Below are positions 39,346 to 47,134 of a stretch of DNA of 64,000 nt, piece by piece. The notes under the pieces are model-generated. The model did no database searches. It saw only the letters and a list, made by a program, of their open reading frames with translations, and was not told where the DNA came from. The DNA lies in assembly GCF_016863635.1 (NCBI RefSeq), contig NZ_BOPG01000024.1:310001-374000 (forward strand), written 5' to 3'. The position numbers and the translations under genes were made by a program. Each line of letters begins with the position of its first letter. Positions within the stretch are counted from its first letter, which is position 1. Origin of the DNA: Virgisporangium aurantiacum. GTDB lineage: Bacteria; Actinomycetota; Actinomycetes; Mycobacteriales; Micromonosporaceae.

Positions 39346-40794
39346 GTGACAGGGCTCGAAGTGACACCGCTCGAAACGCAGGGCCGCCACATCGGACGGC
39401 GGCTCAGCGTCTTCGCGATCCCGCTCGTCTGCGTCGCCCAGCTCATGGCGACGCTCGACGTGACGATCGTGAACCTCGCCCTCCCGGCGATCCAGCACGA
39501 CCTGGCCCTGTCCAACGCCGGACTGGCCTGGATGATCGACGCCTACACCCTGGCCTACGCGGGCCTGCTGCTCGTCGGCGGACGCACGGGTGACCTGATC
39601 GGCCGGCGCCGGACGCTGTTGACCGGCATCGCGATCTTCACCCTCGCGTCGCTGGTCGGCGGGCTGGCCGGTGACCCGGCGGTCGTGCTCGCCGCCCGCG
39701 TCGGCCAGGGCGTCGGTGCGGCGCTGGCCACGCCGACGACGCTGTCGATGATCACCACCCTCTGCCCGCCCGGAGCCCGGCGGACCCGCGCGATGGTCGC
39801 CTACGGCGCGATGGCCGGGCTCGGCATCACCCTCGGCCTGGTGCTGGGCGGGCTGCTGACGCAGGCCGCGTCGTGGCGCTGGGTGTTCCTGGTGAACGTG
39901 CCGATCGGCGCGGTGCTGCTGGCCGCCGCGCCCCGGGTGCTGCCCGAGTCGACCGGGGTGCGCCGCCGCGTCGACGTGCCCGGCGCGCTGCTCGGCACCG
40001 CCGGCCTCACGGCGCTGGTGTACGGCGTCATCCGGGCCGGGACCGACGGGTGGGGCGACCGGCTGTCGCTGCTGACGCTCGCGGCGGCGGTACCGCTGCT
40101 GGTGGCGTTCGTGGCGGTCGAGGTCCGGGTCGCCGAGCCGATGCTGCCGCTGGCGCTGCTGCGTCACCCCGTGCGGCTCGGCGCCTACCTGATCGCCGGC
40201 CTGCTGTTCGCGTGCCTGTACCCGTCGTTCTTCTTCCTCAGCCGGACCCTGCAGGACGTCCTCGGCCAGCGTCCGGTCGAGGCCGGCCTGCGGTTCCTGC
40301 CGCTGGGCGTCGGGGTGCTGCTGTTCGCGGTGCTGACCCGCCGCCTGGTGCAGACCGTCGGGCCGCGGGCGCTCGTGCTGGGCGGCACGGCCGCCACCGC
40401 CGCGGCCGCGCTGGCCCTGGCGCTGCTCGACCGGAACAGCCCGTACGTCGGGCTGCTGCTGCCCTGCCTGGTCGGCCTCGGCACCGGGGTGGGCGTCACC
40501 TTCGTGGCGAACGCGGCGGCGGCCATGACCGACGTGGCCGAGCCCGACGCCGGCATCGCCTCCGGGCTGCTGAGCACGTTCCAGGCGGTCGGCGGCACGC
40601 TCGGCGTCGCGGCGCTGGCGGCCGTCGCCGCACGCGTCACCGAGAACCACGCCGGATCGACGAGCTCCGAATCGATGAACGGGGCGCTGCTGGCCGGCTT
40701 CGCCCCCGCGTTCCTGATCGCCGGCGGCCTCGCCGTCCTCGCAGTCCTGACCGCGCTGCTCACGTCTCCCCGTACCGAAAGGACATCCCCGTGA
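39346..40794 (+). CDS. DHA2-family (EmrB/QacA-like) MFS exporter
   Basis: The 482-residue protein has about 14 helices. Motifs include LDVTIVNLALPAIQHDL (helix 1, DHA2 signature D), WMIDAYTLAYAGLLLVGGRT followed by GDLIGRRR (motif A), and LGLVLGGLLTQAASWRWVF (motif C). Such pumps export lipophilic drugs or metabolites by proton antiport. The GTG at 39346 follows ACAGGAG, so translation is standard. Translationally coupled (GTGA) to a lipase-like gene, and divergent from the MocR regulator that probably controls it. Confidence 0.92.
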   Translation: MTGLEVTPLETQGRHIGRRLSVFAIPLVCVAQLMATLDVTIVNLALPAIQHDLALSNAGLAWMIDAYTLAYAGLLLVGGRTGDLIGRRRTLLTGIAIFTLASLVGGLAGDPAVVLAARVGQGVGAALATPTTLSMITTLCPPGARRTRAMVAYGAMAGLGITLGLVLGGLLTQAASWRWVFLVNVPIGAVLLAAAPRVLPESTGVRRRVDVPGALLGTAGLTALVYGVIRAGTDGWGDRLSLLTLAAAVPLLVAFVAVEVRVAEPMLPLALLRHPVRLGAYLIAGLLFACLYPSFFFLSRTLQDVLGQRPVEAGLRFLPLGVGVLLFAVLTRRLVQTVGPRALVLGGTAATAAAALALALLDRNSPYVGLLLPCLVGLGTGVGVTFVANAAAAMTDVAEPDAGIASGLLSTFQAVGGTLGVAALAAVAARVTENHAGSTSSESMNGALLAGFAPAFLIAGGLAVLAVLTALLTSPRTERTSP

Positions 40795-41891
40795 CGATTC
40801 CACCGAGTGAAGACCCCTTCTACGCGCCCGTCGCCGACCCGGGCCGGCCCGGCGGGGTGCTGCGGAAGCGGACCGTCACCCTTCCGGTCGGTGTTCCGGT
40901 GGACGCGCATCAGGTCGTCTACGGCTCGACCGGCGCCCGCGGCCAGGCGATCGCCGTGTCCGGCACCGTCCTCGTGCCCCGGGCGGCGTGGACCGGCCCG
41001 GGCCCGCGCCCGATCGTCAGCTACGGCGTCGGTGTGCACGGCCTGACCCGCGACGCCGCGCCCGGTCACCTGATGCGGCTCGGCGAGGAGGCCGAGGTGG
41101 CGCTGTTCGAGCCGCTGCTCGCGCGTGGCTGGGCCGTCGCCGTGACCGACGGCGACGGGCACGGCATGCCCGGCCCGCACACGTACGGCGCCGGCCTTCC
41201 GGGCGGTCACGCGATGCTCGACGTCGTGCGCGCGGCGGTGCGCGTCCGCCCGGACCTCGACCGCGCCGCGCCGGTGCTGCTGTGGGGCTACTCGGAGGGC
41301 GGCCGCAACGCCGCCTGGGCCGCCGAACTGCACCCCGGCTACGCGCCCGACCTCGACCTGCGCGGTGTCGCGGCCGGCGGGGTGCCGGCCGATCTGCGGG
41401 CCGTCGCCGAGGCCATCGACGGCGGACCGTTCTCCGGCCTCGGCCTGGCCGTGGTCGTCGGCCTGTCGCACGCCTACGGGGACCCGGCGCTCGAGGCGGT
41501 CCTGACCCCGGACGGCCGGCGGGCCGCCGCCCGCGCCGCCGGCCGCGACGTGGTGGGCCTGATCGTCGAGCACCCCGAGCCGCTGCGCCACCACACCGGC
41601 CGCGACAACGCCTGGGAGGACCCGGCCTGGCGGGTCCTGCTGGACCGCGAACGCAACGGCCGCGGGCGGCCGCGGGCCCCGCTGTACCTCTACCACGCCC
41701 CGGCCGACGAGATCGTGCCGGTGGCGGTGGGCCGCCGCCTGCTCGCCGACTACCACGCGGCCGGCGCCGACGTCGTCTGGGCCGATGTGGCCGCCGGCGA
41801 CCACCTGACGGCGGGCTTCACCGGCAGCCGCGCCGCGATCGACTGGCTCACCGCCCGCGTGAACACGGCGGTGATGTCCCCGGCGGGCTGA
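40791..41891 (+). CDS. Secretory-lipase-fold (LIP family) alpha/beta hydrolase without a signal peptide
   Basis: The 366-residue enzyme resembles the LIP family (Candida antarctica lipase A type). The nucleophile elbow is LLWGYSEGGRNAAWAAEL, Asp is in HAPADEIVPV and His in AAGDHLTAGF. GTVLVPRAAW and SYGVGVHGLT form the family's N-terminal section. Secreted relatives have signal peptides, but here the product begins VTIPPSEDPFYAPVADPG with none visible, so it is probably cytosolic. The GTG start overlaps the exporter stop by four bases. It may hydrolyse an ester of the compound that the pump exports. Confidence 0.83.
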   Translation: MTIPPSEDPFYAPVADPGRPGGVLRKRTVTLPVGVPVDAHQVVYGSTGARGQAIAVSGTVLVPRAAWTGPGPRPIVSYGVGVHGLTRDAAPGHLMRLGEEAEVALFEPLLARGWAVAVTDGDGHGMPGPHTYGAGLPGGHAMLDVVRAAVRVRPDLDRAAPVLLWGYSEGGRNAAWAAELHPGYAPDLDLRGVAAGGVPADLRAVAEAIDGGPFSGLGLAVVVGLSHAYGDPALEAVLTPDGRRAAARAAGRDVVGLIVEHPEPLRHHTGRDNAWEDPAWRVLLDRERNGRGRPRAPLYLYHAPADEIVPVAVGRRLLADYHAAGADVVWADVAAGDHLTAGFTGSRAAIDWLTARVNTAVMSPAG

Positions 41892-41917
41892 GCCCGACCG
41901 ACCGCCGGCAACGCTAC

Positions 41918-42730
41918 CTACCCACGCGGGCCGGCGTGTCGCTCGTACTCGACGGGATCGTGGGCGCAGAACACGTCGACGCCCGCACGGTGGGCGGCCC
42001 GCAATCTGTCCACTGTGGTGAGTCGGGCCGCGCGATCGGTCTGGGTGCTCGTCTCCTCGATCCGGATCCCCAGCGGCACCCGGGCCGTCCCGTCGATCGT
42101 GACCCGGTGGAAGTACGCGTCCCCCGCGTGCAGCAACCATTGCCCGGCGTCCGTCGGCACGGCCACACCGACATGCCCGGCGGTGTGGCCGGCCAGGCGC
42201 ACCAGGCGGATCTCCGGCCAGGACCCGTCCAACGGCCGCACGGAGGCGAAGCCGAACCAGTCGTCGCCGTCGACGTCGTGCAGCGCCCAGCGTGGTTCGT
42301 GCGTCCACAAGCTGGGCCGGTACCGGTTGCGGTCGGCCAGGCCCCGCCGGACCTGCGCCGCCCGATGCTCCGCGGCGTGCACGTGCACCTCCGCACCGGG
42401 AAAGTCCGGCAGGCCACCGGCGTGGTCCGGGTCGAGGTGGGTCACCAGGATGTGGCGTACGTCGTCCGCGTCGTACCCGAGCGCCCGCACCTGGCTGACA
42501 GCCAGCTCGGCCGGGTCGAACGCCGGCCGGGCGGTGCGCACGAACATGCCACCGACCGCCACGGCCGGATCGGCGAGCGCGCCCCGCCCGAACCCGCTGT
42601 CGACCAGGACCAGCCCGTGGTCGGTTTCGATCAGCAGGCAGTGGGCAACCAGGCGGGCGGGCCTACCGCCGCTGATCAACCGGCCACCGATCGGGCGCAT
42701 CGTGCCGCAGTTGAGGTGATGTATCCGCAC
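41918..42730 (-). CDS. Metallo-beta-lactamase-fold hydrolase, lactonase-like
   Basis: The 270-residue protein has the MBL core motif THLDPDHAGG near residue 98 (H-x-D-x-D-H, where AHL lactonases typically have H-x-H-x-D-H), LAGHTAGHVG as the second His site, LLHAGDAYF with the bridging Asp, and CAHDP with the last His. It begins IHHLNCGTMRPIGGRL, a start common among small-molecule lactonase-like members. The GTG at 42730 lies one base after the kinase-like stop (TGAGGTG), so it ends a five-gene cluster. Lactone or thioester substrates are likely. Confidence 0.87.
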   Translation of the reverse strand: MRIHHLNCGTMRPIGGRLISGGRPARLVAHCLLIETDHGLVLVDSGFGRGALADPAVAVGGMFVRTARPAFDPAELAVSQVRALGYDADDVRHILVTHLDPDHAGGLPDFPGAEVHVHAAEHRAAQVRRGLADRNRYRPSLWTHEPRWALHDVDGDDWFGFASVRPLDGSWPEIRLVRLAGHTAGHVGVAVPTDAGQWLLHAGDAYFHRVTIDGTARVPLGIRIEETSTQTDRAARLTTVDRLRAAHRAGVDVFCAHDPVEYERHAGPRG

Positions 42731-42731
42731 C

Positions 42732-43775
42732 TCACCATCCTCGCGCGGAACCGGACAGAAGCGCCGCCGCGAGGGCCTCGGACGGGTACGGGGCGGAAAG
42801 GTCGCCGGCGATCAGGCGTTCGTGGAACGCGCCGAGGACGGTGGCCACCGGCGCGTGGCGGGTGGCCACGGTCGCGGCCCACGGCGGCAGGTCGGGGAAG
42901 CCGGCGTCGGCCTGGGCCGCCACGTAGCCGTGGCAGTCCGGCCAGGGAACGCCCGCGGTGTGGTGCACCAGCCAGTGGGTGAGGTGCGTCGCGACGTGGC
43001 ACCGGTCGTAGTCGCGGTGCCGGCCGAGGAAGTCGCGTTCCTCGCCGGTGAGCGTGAAGTCGGCGGCCAGGGCCAGCCCGAAGTCGGCCAGGTAGAGGCC
43101 GTGGCCGTCGGTGAGAACGTTCCAGAAATGCGCGTCGAAGTGCACGATTCCCTGCGCGGCAAGGAAATCGGTCGCGGTGCTGAGCCCGTCTTCGACGAAG
43201 GAGACCGCCGCCGCGGCGGCGCGTGGGCCGTCCGCCACGCGTGCCTTCAACCACTCGTCGACCGTGAACGGGATGTGCTCCATGACGACCACGACAACGG
43301 CCGACGCCGAGTCGATCGCCGCCATCCGGGCGCGTACCGCCGGCGAATCGCCCCAGCGGCCCAGGAAGAACTCCCGTTCACGCGCCGGCATCGGCTCCGG
43401 CGGGCGCGGCAACACCCGCCAGTGATGGACGACGGGGAACCCGCCGAACGCACCGTCGAGTACCCACCGGGTGGTGCGCTCGTGGACGGCGATCTCGCGC
43501 CAGGTGCCGAACCCGGCCGAGCCGATCCCGTACTGGTAGTAGGTCGGAAGGTCGAAGATGTTGCGGGTGTCGCGTTCCCGCTCCCGGTCGGTGAGCGGTA
43601 TCGCCTTGGCGAACACCCGCGTACCGGCGATGTCGAACGTCGTCGTGGCGCCGCCGATCCCGGGGGGACCCGGCGTGGCGGCGTCGAGCAGGGCGACGAT
43701 GTCGTGGTCGTCGAGGCGGGCGAGGTGGTCGGCCACCGCCCGGTTCGCGGTGACGCGGTCGAGGTCGGCACGCAC
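42732..43775 (-). CDS. APH/protein-kinase-fold phosphotransferase
   Basis: The 347-residue protein has a kinase-like catalytic loop HFDAHFWN (Brenner motif H-x-D-x-H-x-x-N) followed by YLADFGLALAAD (the DFG metal motif). A VVVVVMEHIPFTVDEWL strand forms the hinge. The glycine-rich loop is not recognisable; TTTFDIAGTRVFAKAIPLTD may be the region with the ATP-binding Lys. Members phosphorylate aminoglycosides, macrolides or choline, or act as protein kinases. Located 34 bases after the YdbC-like gene and one base before the MBL gene, in a cluster starting with a TmrB-like protein. Target not known. Confidence 0.72.
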   Translation of the reverse strand: MRADLDRVTANRAVADHLARLDDHDIVALLDAATPGPPGIGGATTTFDIAGTRVFAKAIPLTDRERERDTRNIFDLPTYYQYGIGSAGFGTWREIAVHERTTRWVLDGAFGGFPVVHHWRVLPRPPEPMPAREREFFLGRWGDSPAVRARMAAIDSASAVVVVVMEHIPFTVDEWLKARVADGPRAAAAAVSFVEDGLSTATDFLAAQGIVHFDAHFWNVLTDGHGLYLADFGLALAADFTLTGEERDFLGRHRDYDRCHVATHLTHWLVHHTAGVPWPDCHGYVAAQADAGFPDLPPWAATVATRHAPVATVLGAFHERLIAGDLSAPYPSEALAAALLSGSARGW

Positions 43776-43809
43776 CGGACCACTGTGGCAGGGACGCCGC
43801 TACGACGCG

Positions 43810-44448
43810 TCACATTTTCGGCGGCCGAAGCGGCTGATGCGGCTGAGGCGGCGACACGGTCCAGGCCGGTACGAGGTCGACGAGCGCGCCGGTGACCGCC
43901 GCGAGGTCGTCCGCGGCGGCGGCGCGCTCGCGGAGAGCCGGGAAGCGGTCGGCGACGTAGCGAGCATGGTCGATGGCCGTGCGCCAGTGGGTCAGGACCA
44001 GGAACTCCGCGTCACCCCGTTCGGCGAACGCGCCGCCCACCATTCCGGGGGCCGCGGACATGCCGGGGTTCCACACCTCGGCCTGGGCCCGGACGAAGTG
44101 GTCGCGCCGGTCCGGCCGCACGTGGCAGTGCGCCAGCCGGAGCACCGCCGCGTCGGCATCCGGCAACAGGCCCGCGCCGATGGTCAGGCGGTGCGAGAAC
44201 ACGCGCACCGACGCCGACTCGTACGTACCGGCCTGGCCGGCGGCGATCCGGTCGTGGACCCCGTCCATGAACGCCCGGTACGTCACCTCGTCCGCCCAGC
44301 AGCCGACGACGTGCGCGGCACCGCCGCTCCAGCCGCCCCACTGCCCGCCGAACCCGGGACGGCCGCGAAGATCGGCCCAGCCGCGCTGGCCGCGGTCGAA
44401 GCCGTCCCGGTCGGTGACCGCGCAGGTCACCCACTTGATGAGGGCCAC
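43810..44448 (-). CDS. YdbC/DUF4937-like two-module protein
   Basis: The roughly 212-residue protein starts VALIKWVTCAVTDRDGFDRG, then GFGGQWGGWSGGAAHVVGCW, matching the DUF4937 (YdbC) family. The second half has FVRAQAEVWNPGMSAAPGMV and GDAEFLVLTHWRTAIDHARY, like an antibiotic biosynthesis monooxygenase-type ferredoxin fold. No catalytic residues are evident; such dimeric alpha/beta barrels can bind heme, quinones or polyketides. The GTG at 44448 lies inside the last 22 bases of the exonuclease gene. Part of a tight same-strand cluster. Confidence 0.72.
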   Translation of the reverse strand: MALIKWVTCAVTDRDGFDRGQRGWADLRGRPGFGGQWGGWSGGAAHVVGCWADEVTYRAFMDGVHDRIAAGQAGTYESASVRVFSHRLTIGAGLLPDADAAVLRLAHCHVRPDRRDHFVRAQAEVWNPGMSAAPGMVGGAFAERGDAEFLVLTHWRTAIDHARYVADRFPALRERAAAADDLAAVTGALVDLVPAWTVSPPQPHQPLRPPKM

Positions 44449-44978
44449 GCGTCCGCCGCGATCAGCTGCAGGACGAGCGCCGCGATGTTCCACGCGTCGT
44501 CGCCGCCGTTGTGGTGCCGGCCCTCCAGCGGCAGGCCCGCGCGGGCGAGCGCCCCCGCCATGCCCATCGGCCGCCGGCCATGAGCAGTGGCGAACGCCGC
44601 CTTGGCGTTCACATGTTCAGCAGAAAAGGGATAGGGGACGCCGGAGGCGGCGCACTGGCGCTGGAACTGCTTGCGGTCGTAGTCGCCCCAACTGGTCCAC
44701 GGGCGCGAACCGGCGTCGTGCCGCGAGACCAGCGCGGCGCATGCCTCGGCGAACGGCAGGCCGGCGTCGACCTGGTCCTGGGTGAGGCCGGTCAGCTCGG
44801 TGCAGAACCCGCTGACCCGTGACCGGGTGGGCCGCACCAGGATCTCGTCGCGAAGCACGCGGGTGCGGGCGTCGACGTCGACGACGCACACGCCGATCGC
44901 GATGATCTCGTTGACCTCGCCCGCGGGCGGCGGCCCGGCCCAGCAGGTCGCCTCCACGTCGACGACGTTGAGCAGCAT
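44427..44978 (-). CDS. DEDDh 3'-5' exonuclease
   Basis: The 183-residue protein is a stand-alone exonuclease domain. Motif I is NVVDVEATCW with Asp7 and Glu9. Motif II is near SGFCTELTGLTQDQVDAGLP. Motif III is GRHHNGGDDAWNIAALV, with the His and Asp of the DEDDh group. It is close to the KapD and RNase T type enzymes acting on RNA or single-stranded DNA. Its ATG overlaps the stop of the TmrB-like gene (ATGA). Context with nucleotide-binding and phosphotransferase proteins does not settle its nucleic-acid target. Confidence 0.88.
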   Translation of the reverse strand: MLLNVVDVEATCWAGPPPAGEVNEIIAIGVCVVDVDARTRVLRDEILVRPTRSRVSGFCTELTGLTQDQVDAGLPFAEACAALVSRHDAGSRPWTSWGDYDRKQFQRQCAASGVPYPFSAEHVNAKAAFATAHGRRPMGMAGALARAGLPLEGRHHNGGDDAWNIAALVLQLIAADAWPSSSG

Positions 44979-45508
44979 CACGCGGCCGCCAGCACGAGGT
45001 CGGCGAGCTCGGCCGGGGTGTGCCTGTCGCCGGCCAGAACGAGGGTCTCGGCGGGCAGGTGCGCGCGGGCGGCGACGCAGCGCTCGACGTTGCGCAGCCG
45101 GAACTCCCGCGTCTCGTCGGCCTGCTCGACGCCGTCGATGATCACCTGCTCGACGATGCGGCGGCGCACCTCGTCGGCCGGCACGTCGAGGAACACGTGC
45201 AGCAGCGGGACCTTCGCCGCGGCGAGCGCGTCGAAGATCTCGTCGCGATACGCCGCGTTCACCAGCGTCATCGGGACGATCAGCGGCCGGCGGTACTCCT
45301 CCCACAGTCCGATCGCGAACTCCGCGACCATCCGCCGCCACAGCGGAAGGTCCTGGAAGTCGTGGCTGTCGGGGGCCGGCACCCACTTGGTGAGCAGGTA
45401 GCCGACGTACTCCGGGTCGTAGTCGAGCGCGTCCGGCAGGCGCGACTTGAGCTCCTCGGCCAGCGTCGACTTGCCGGCCCCGAACGCGCCGTTGATCCAG
45501 ATCAACAT
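44978..45508 (-). CDS. TmrB-like P-loop ATP-binding protein
   Basis: The 176-residue protein closely follows the pattern of Bacillus TmrB, the tunicamycin-resistance ATP-binding protein: MLIWINGAFGAGKSTLAEEL (Walker A near residues 8-15), then DYDPEYVGYLLTKWVPAPDS, HDFQDLPLWRRMV and LIVPMTLVNAAYRDEIFDAL. TmrB is membrane-associated and binds tunicamycin; a similar nucleoside-antibiotic or small-molecule role here is inference. TAGGCT ends seven bases before the ATG at 45508, giving a leaderless start to a five-gene cluster. That -10 lies inside a 12-base repeat flanking the TnpB element. No gene symbol is given because function in this organism is unproven. Confidence 0.8.
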   Translation of the reverse strand: MLIWINGAFGAGKSTLAEELKSRLPDALDYDPEYVGYLLTKWVPAPDSHDFQDLPLWRRMVAEFAIGLWEEYRRPLIVPMTLVNAAYRDEIFDALAAAKVPLLHVFLDVPADEVRRRIVEQVIIDGVEQADETREFRLRNVERCVAARAHLPAETLVLAGDRHTPAELADLVLAAA

Positions 45509-45510
45509 CC

Positions 45511-45522
45511 GCCAGAGCCTAG
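45511..45522. repeat. Left copy of a 12-bp direct repeat flanking the TnpB element
   Basis: GCCAGAGCCTAG, identical to 47123-47134. On the minus strand it contains TAGGCT, the probable -10 element of the TmrB-like gene. Confidence 0.65.
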
Positions 45523-45720
45523 TGCTGTGACCACAAACGTTGGCCGGGTTGGGGCTGGTGTTTGTGGTTCCTCGTCCGTGGGTGCGGTCGAGCGACTCCC
45601 TACCTCATGGTGGGTGGGGCGGGCCACAGCCGGCCGAGGGACCCTGTTCGCTGCTGACGGTTACCGGTGTTGGTGGTGGTCGGCGGCGTGGGTCACGCCG
45701 GGACGGTCCGGCACCGGGCA
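45523..45720 (-). ncRNA. Expected omega-RNA region of the TnpB element
   Basis: In IS200/IS605-type elements the guide RNA is made from the 3' end of tnpB and the right end of the element, with the guide read from the flanking DNA. By that rule the RNA should lie here on the minus strand and its guide would start near 45522. The tnpB 3' end is unusually Pro/Arg-rich past the zinc finger, which fits dual coding. The exact ends are inferred, not seen. Confidence 0.3.
45535..45550. repeat. Left inverted end of the TnpB element
   Basis: AAACGTTGGCCGGGTT, the reverse complement of 47104-47119 with one mismatch. It lies 55 bases past the tnpB stop. Confidence 0.65.
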
Positions 45721-47044
45721 GGTGCCGTCCGACTCGACGATGCGTGACCATCCCGGGCACCAGCACCCCGACCGCGGCCGCGAGGGCGGGGTCGGTGGGG
45801 TCGGGCGTCGGGGCGGTGGGTGCGCGGCCCGGGGTTCGGGTCGCGATGGTGGCCGCCGCGACAAGGTCGCGGTGACCCGACTTTGCGCAGTACGGGCAGG
45901 TCAGTACCCTGCCCCGAGGTTTGGGGATCCGCCGGCGGCAGCCGACGCTGGGGCAGGTGGAGGAGGTGCCGCGTTCGTCGACCAGATGCACGACGATCCC
46001 GGCCAGGGCGGCCTTGTCCTGGAGCACGGTGATGGCGCGGCCGATCTGCCACTGGCGTAGCCGCAGGTTGTGCCGCCGCCCCGCCGTCACCTCCAGCACT
46101 GCGCGGGGATCGCCGACGGTCAGGGTGCCGACCCGGTGCTGGACGGCCCAGCCGATCACGGTTTTGGCTGCTTCGTGCTGGGCCTGGCGGACCCTGCGCC
46201 GGTGCCGCCCCTCCACGATCCGGGCGCGGCGGCGCATCTTGCGCCAGCGGCGGGATCCCCGTTGGCCGGGTTTCGCGGCGTGGGTGGCGGTGGCGCGGCG
46301 GCGTCGTTTGGTGTCGACCAGGTGCATGCGGTGTTCGGCCCGGACCGCCCGCCCGGACACCAGCAGCCCGGCCCCGTCGGGCCCGGCCACGGCGTACGGG
46401 TGGATGATGCCCAGGTCCACTCCGGCGACCCGGCCCGGATCCGGCTGCGCCCCGGGCAGGTAGGTCGCGACCGGGATCTCGGCGGTCACGTCGAGGCACA
46501 GCCGGCCGTCGACGTAGGCCAGGGTGACCGACCGGACCTGCGAGGCCGGGAATGGCACCGGCCGGTCCAGCCGCAGCCACAACGGCGCACACCCGCGGGC
46601 GACCGGCAGCCGCACCCGCCAGCACCCTCCCTCCGGCGCAGGCGGGGTGAGGGCGAAGGTGCCGTGGTAGTACCGCACCGGCAGCAGCGACCGGCGCCGC
46701 CGCGGATACCGCACCTCGGCATGGCCGTCGCGGCGGCGTTTGACCGTCGAGAACCACGCATCGGAGTACCGGCGCAGCACCGACCGGGCACCGGTCGTGT
46801 CCAGCTCGGCGAACGTGCCCGGCCCGGCCGCGGCCAGTTCACGGCACAACTCCTGATACGACACCACCGGCGCAGCGTTGTGGCGGCGACGCCACGCATT
46901 GATCTCGATAGCGCAGGCCCACACGTCACCGGCCGACCGCAGCAGCCCGAAACACCGCTGCCGCTGGCTTCGGGTCAGCCGCAGCCCGATCCGGGCGGTG
47001 CGATGCACCACCCGCGCTGCGACCGGATCCCGACGACGAGGCAC
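45605..47044 (-). CDS. tnpB: RNA-guided endonuclease TnpB
   Basis: The 479-residue protein starts at the GTG at 47044. The RuvC-like nuclease is complete: GVDLGIIHPYAVAG with Asp near residue 209, VVHLVDERGTSSTCP with Glu near 355, and GHRDLVAAATIA with Asp near 393. The zinc finger lies between the last two, with Cys pairs in CPSVGC and CPYC. The N-terminal part (RIGLRLTRSQRQRCFGLLRS) is the REC/wedge portion. TnpB cuts the empty donor site next to a short target motif, guided by RNA from the element's right end, and so keeps the element in place. A 75-residue Pro-rich tail follows the catalytic core and overlaps the presumed omega-RNA. All catalytic residues are intact, so activity is likely. 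Confidence 0.93.
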   Translation of the reverse strand: MPRRRDPVAARVVHRTARIGLRLTRSQRQRCFGLLRSAGDVWACAIEINAWRRRHNAAPVVSYQELCRELAAAGPGTFAELDTTGARSVLRRYSDAWFSTVKRRRDGHAEVRYPRRRRSLLPVRYYHGTFALTPPAPEGGCWRVRLPVARGCAPLWLRLDRPVPFPASQVRSVTLAYVDGRLCLDVTAEIPVATYLPGAQPDPGRVAGVDLGIIHPYAVAGPDGAGLLVSGRAVRAEHRMHLVDTKRRRRATATHAAKPGQRGSRRWRKMRRRARIVEGRHRRRVRQAQHEAAKTVIGWAVQHRVGTLTVGDPRAVLEVTAGRRHNLRLRQWQIGRAITVLQDKAALAGIVVHLVDERGTSSTCPSVGCRRRIPKPRGRVLTCPYCAKSGHRDLVAAATIATRTPGRAPTAPTPDPTDPALAAAVGVLVPGMVTHRRVGRHLPGAGPSRRDPRRRPPPTPVTVSSEQGPSAGCGPPHPP

Positions 47045-47103
47045 AACATCAACCCCACCACACCGGTACGACAGGAACCGCCAACGACACCCATCAACGC
47101 CCG

Positions 47104-47119
47104 AACCCGGCCAACATTT
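47104..47119. repeat. Right inverted end of the TnpB element
   Basis: AACCCGGCCAACATTT, pairing with 45535-45550 except one position. It lies 60 bases upstream of the tnpB start. Confidence 0.65.
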
Positions 47120-47122
47120 CCG

Positions 47123-47134
47123 GCCAGAGCCTAG
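47123..47134. repeat. Right copy of the 12-bp direct repeat flanking the TnpB element
   Basis: GCCAGAGCCTAG, identical to 45511-45522. On the minus strand it begins with the TAG stop codon of the Ser/Thr kinase gene. Confidence 0.65.

Larger units (their letters stand above)
45523..47134 (-). mobile_element. Solitary TnpB element with inverted ends
   Basis: The element holds only tnpB; no TnpA (Tyr or Ser transposase) is present. AAACGTTGGCCGGGTT (45535-45550) and AACCCGGCCAACATTT (47104-47119) are imperfect inverted repeats with 15 of 16 matches near the two ends. Outside them, GCCAGAGCCTAG occurs on both sides. The stop codon of the upstream kinase gene lies in the right copy and the promoter of the TmrB-like gene in the left copy. 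True ends are uncertain by several bases because the left inverted repeat is 12 bases, and the right one 3 bases, from its direct repeat. Confidence 0.7.
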
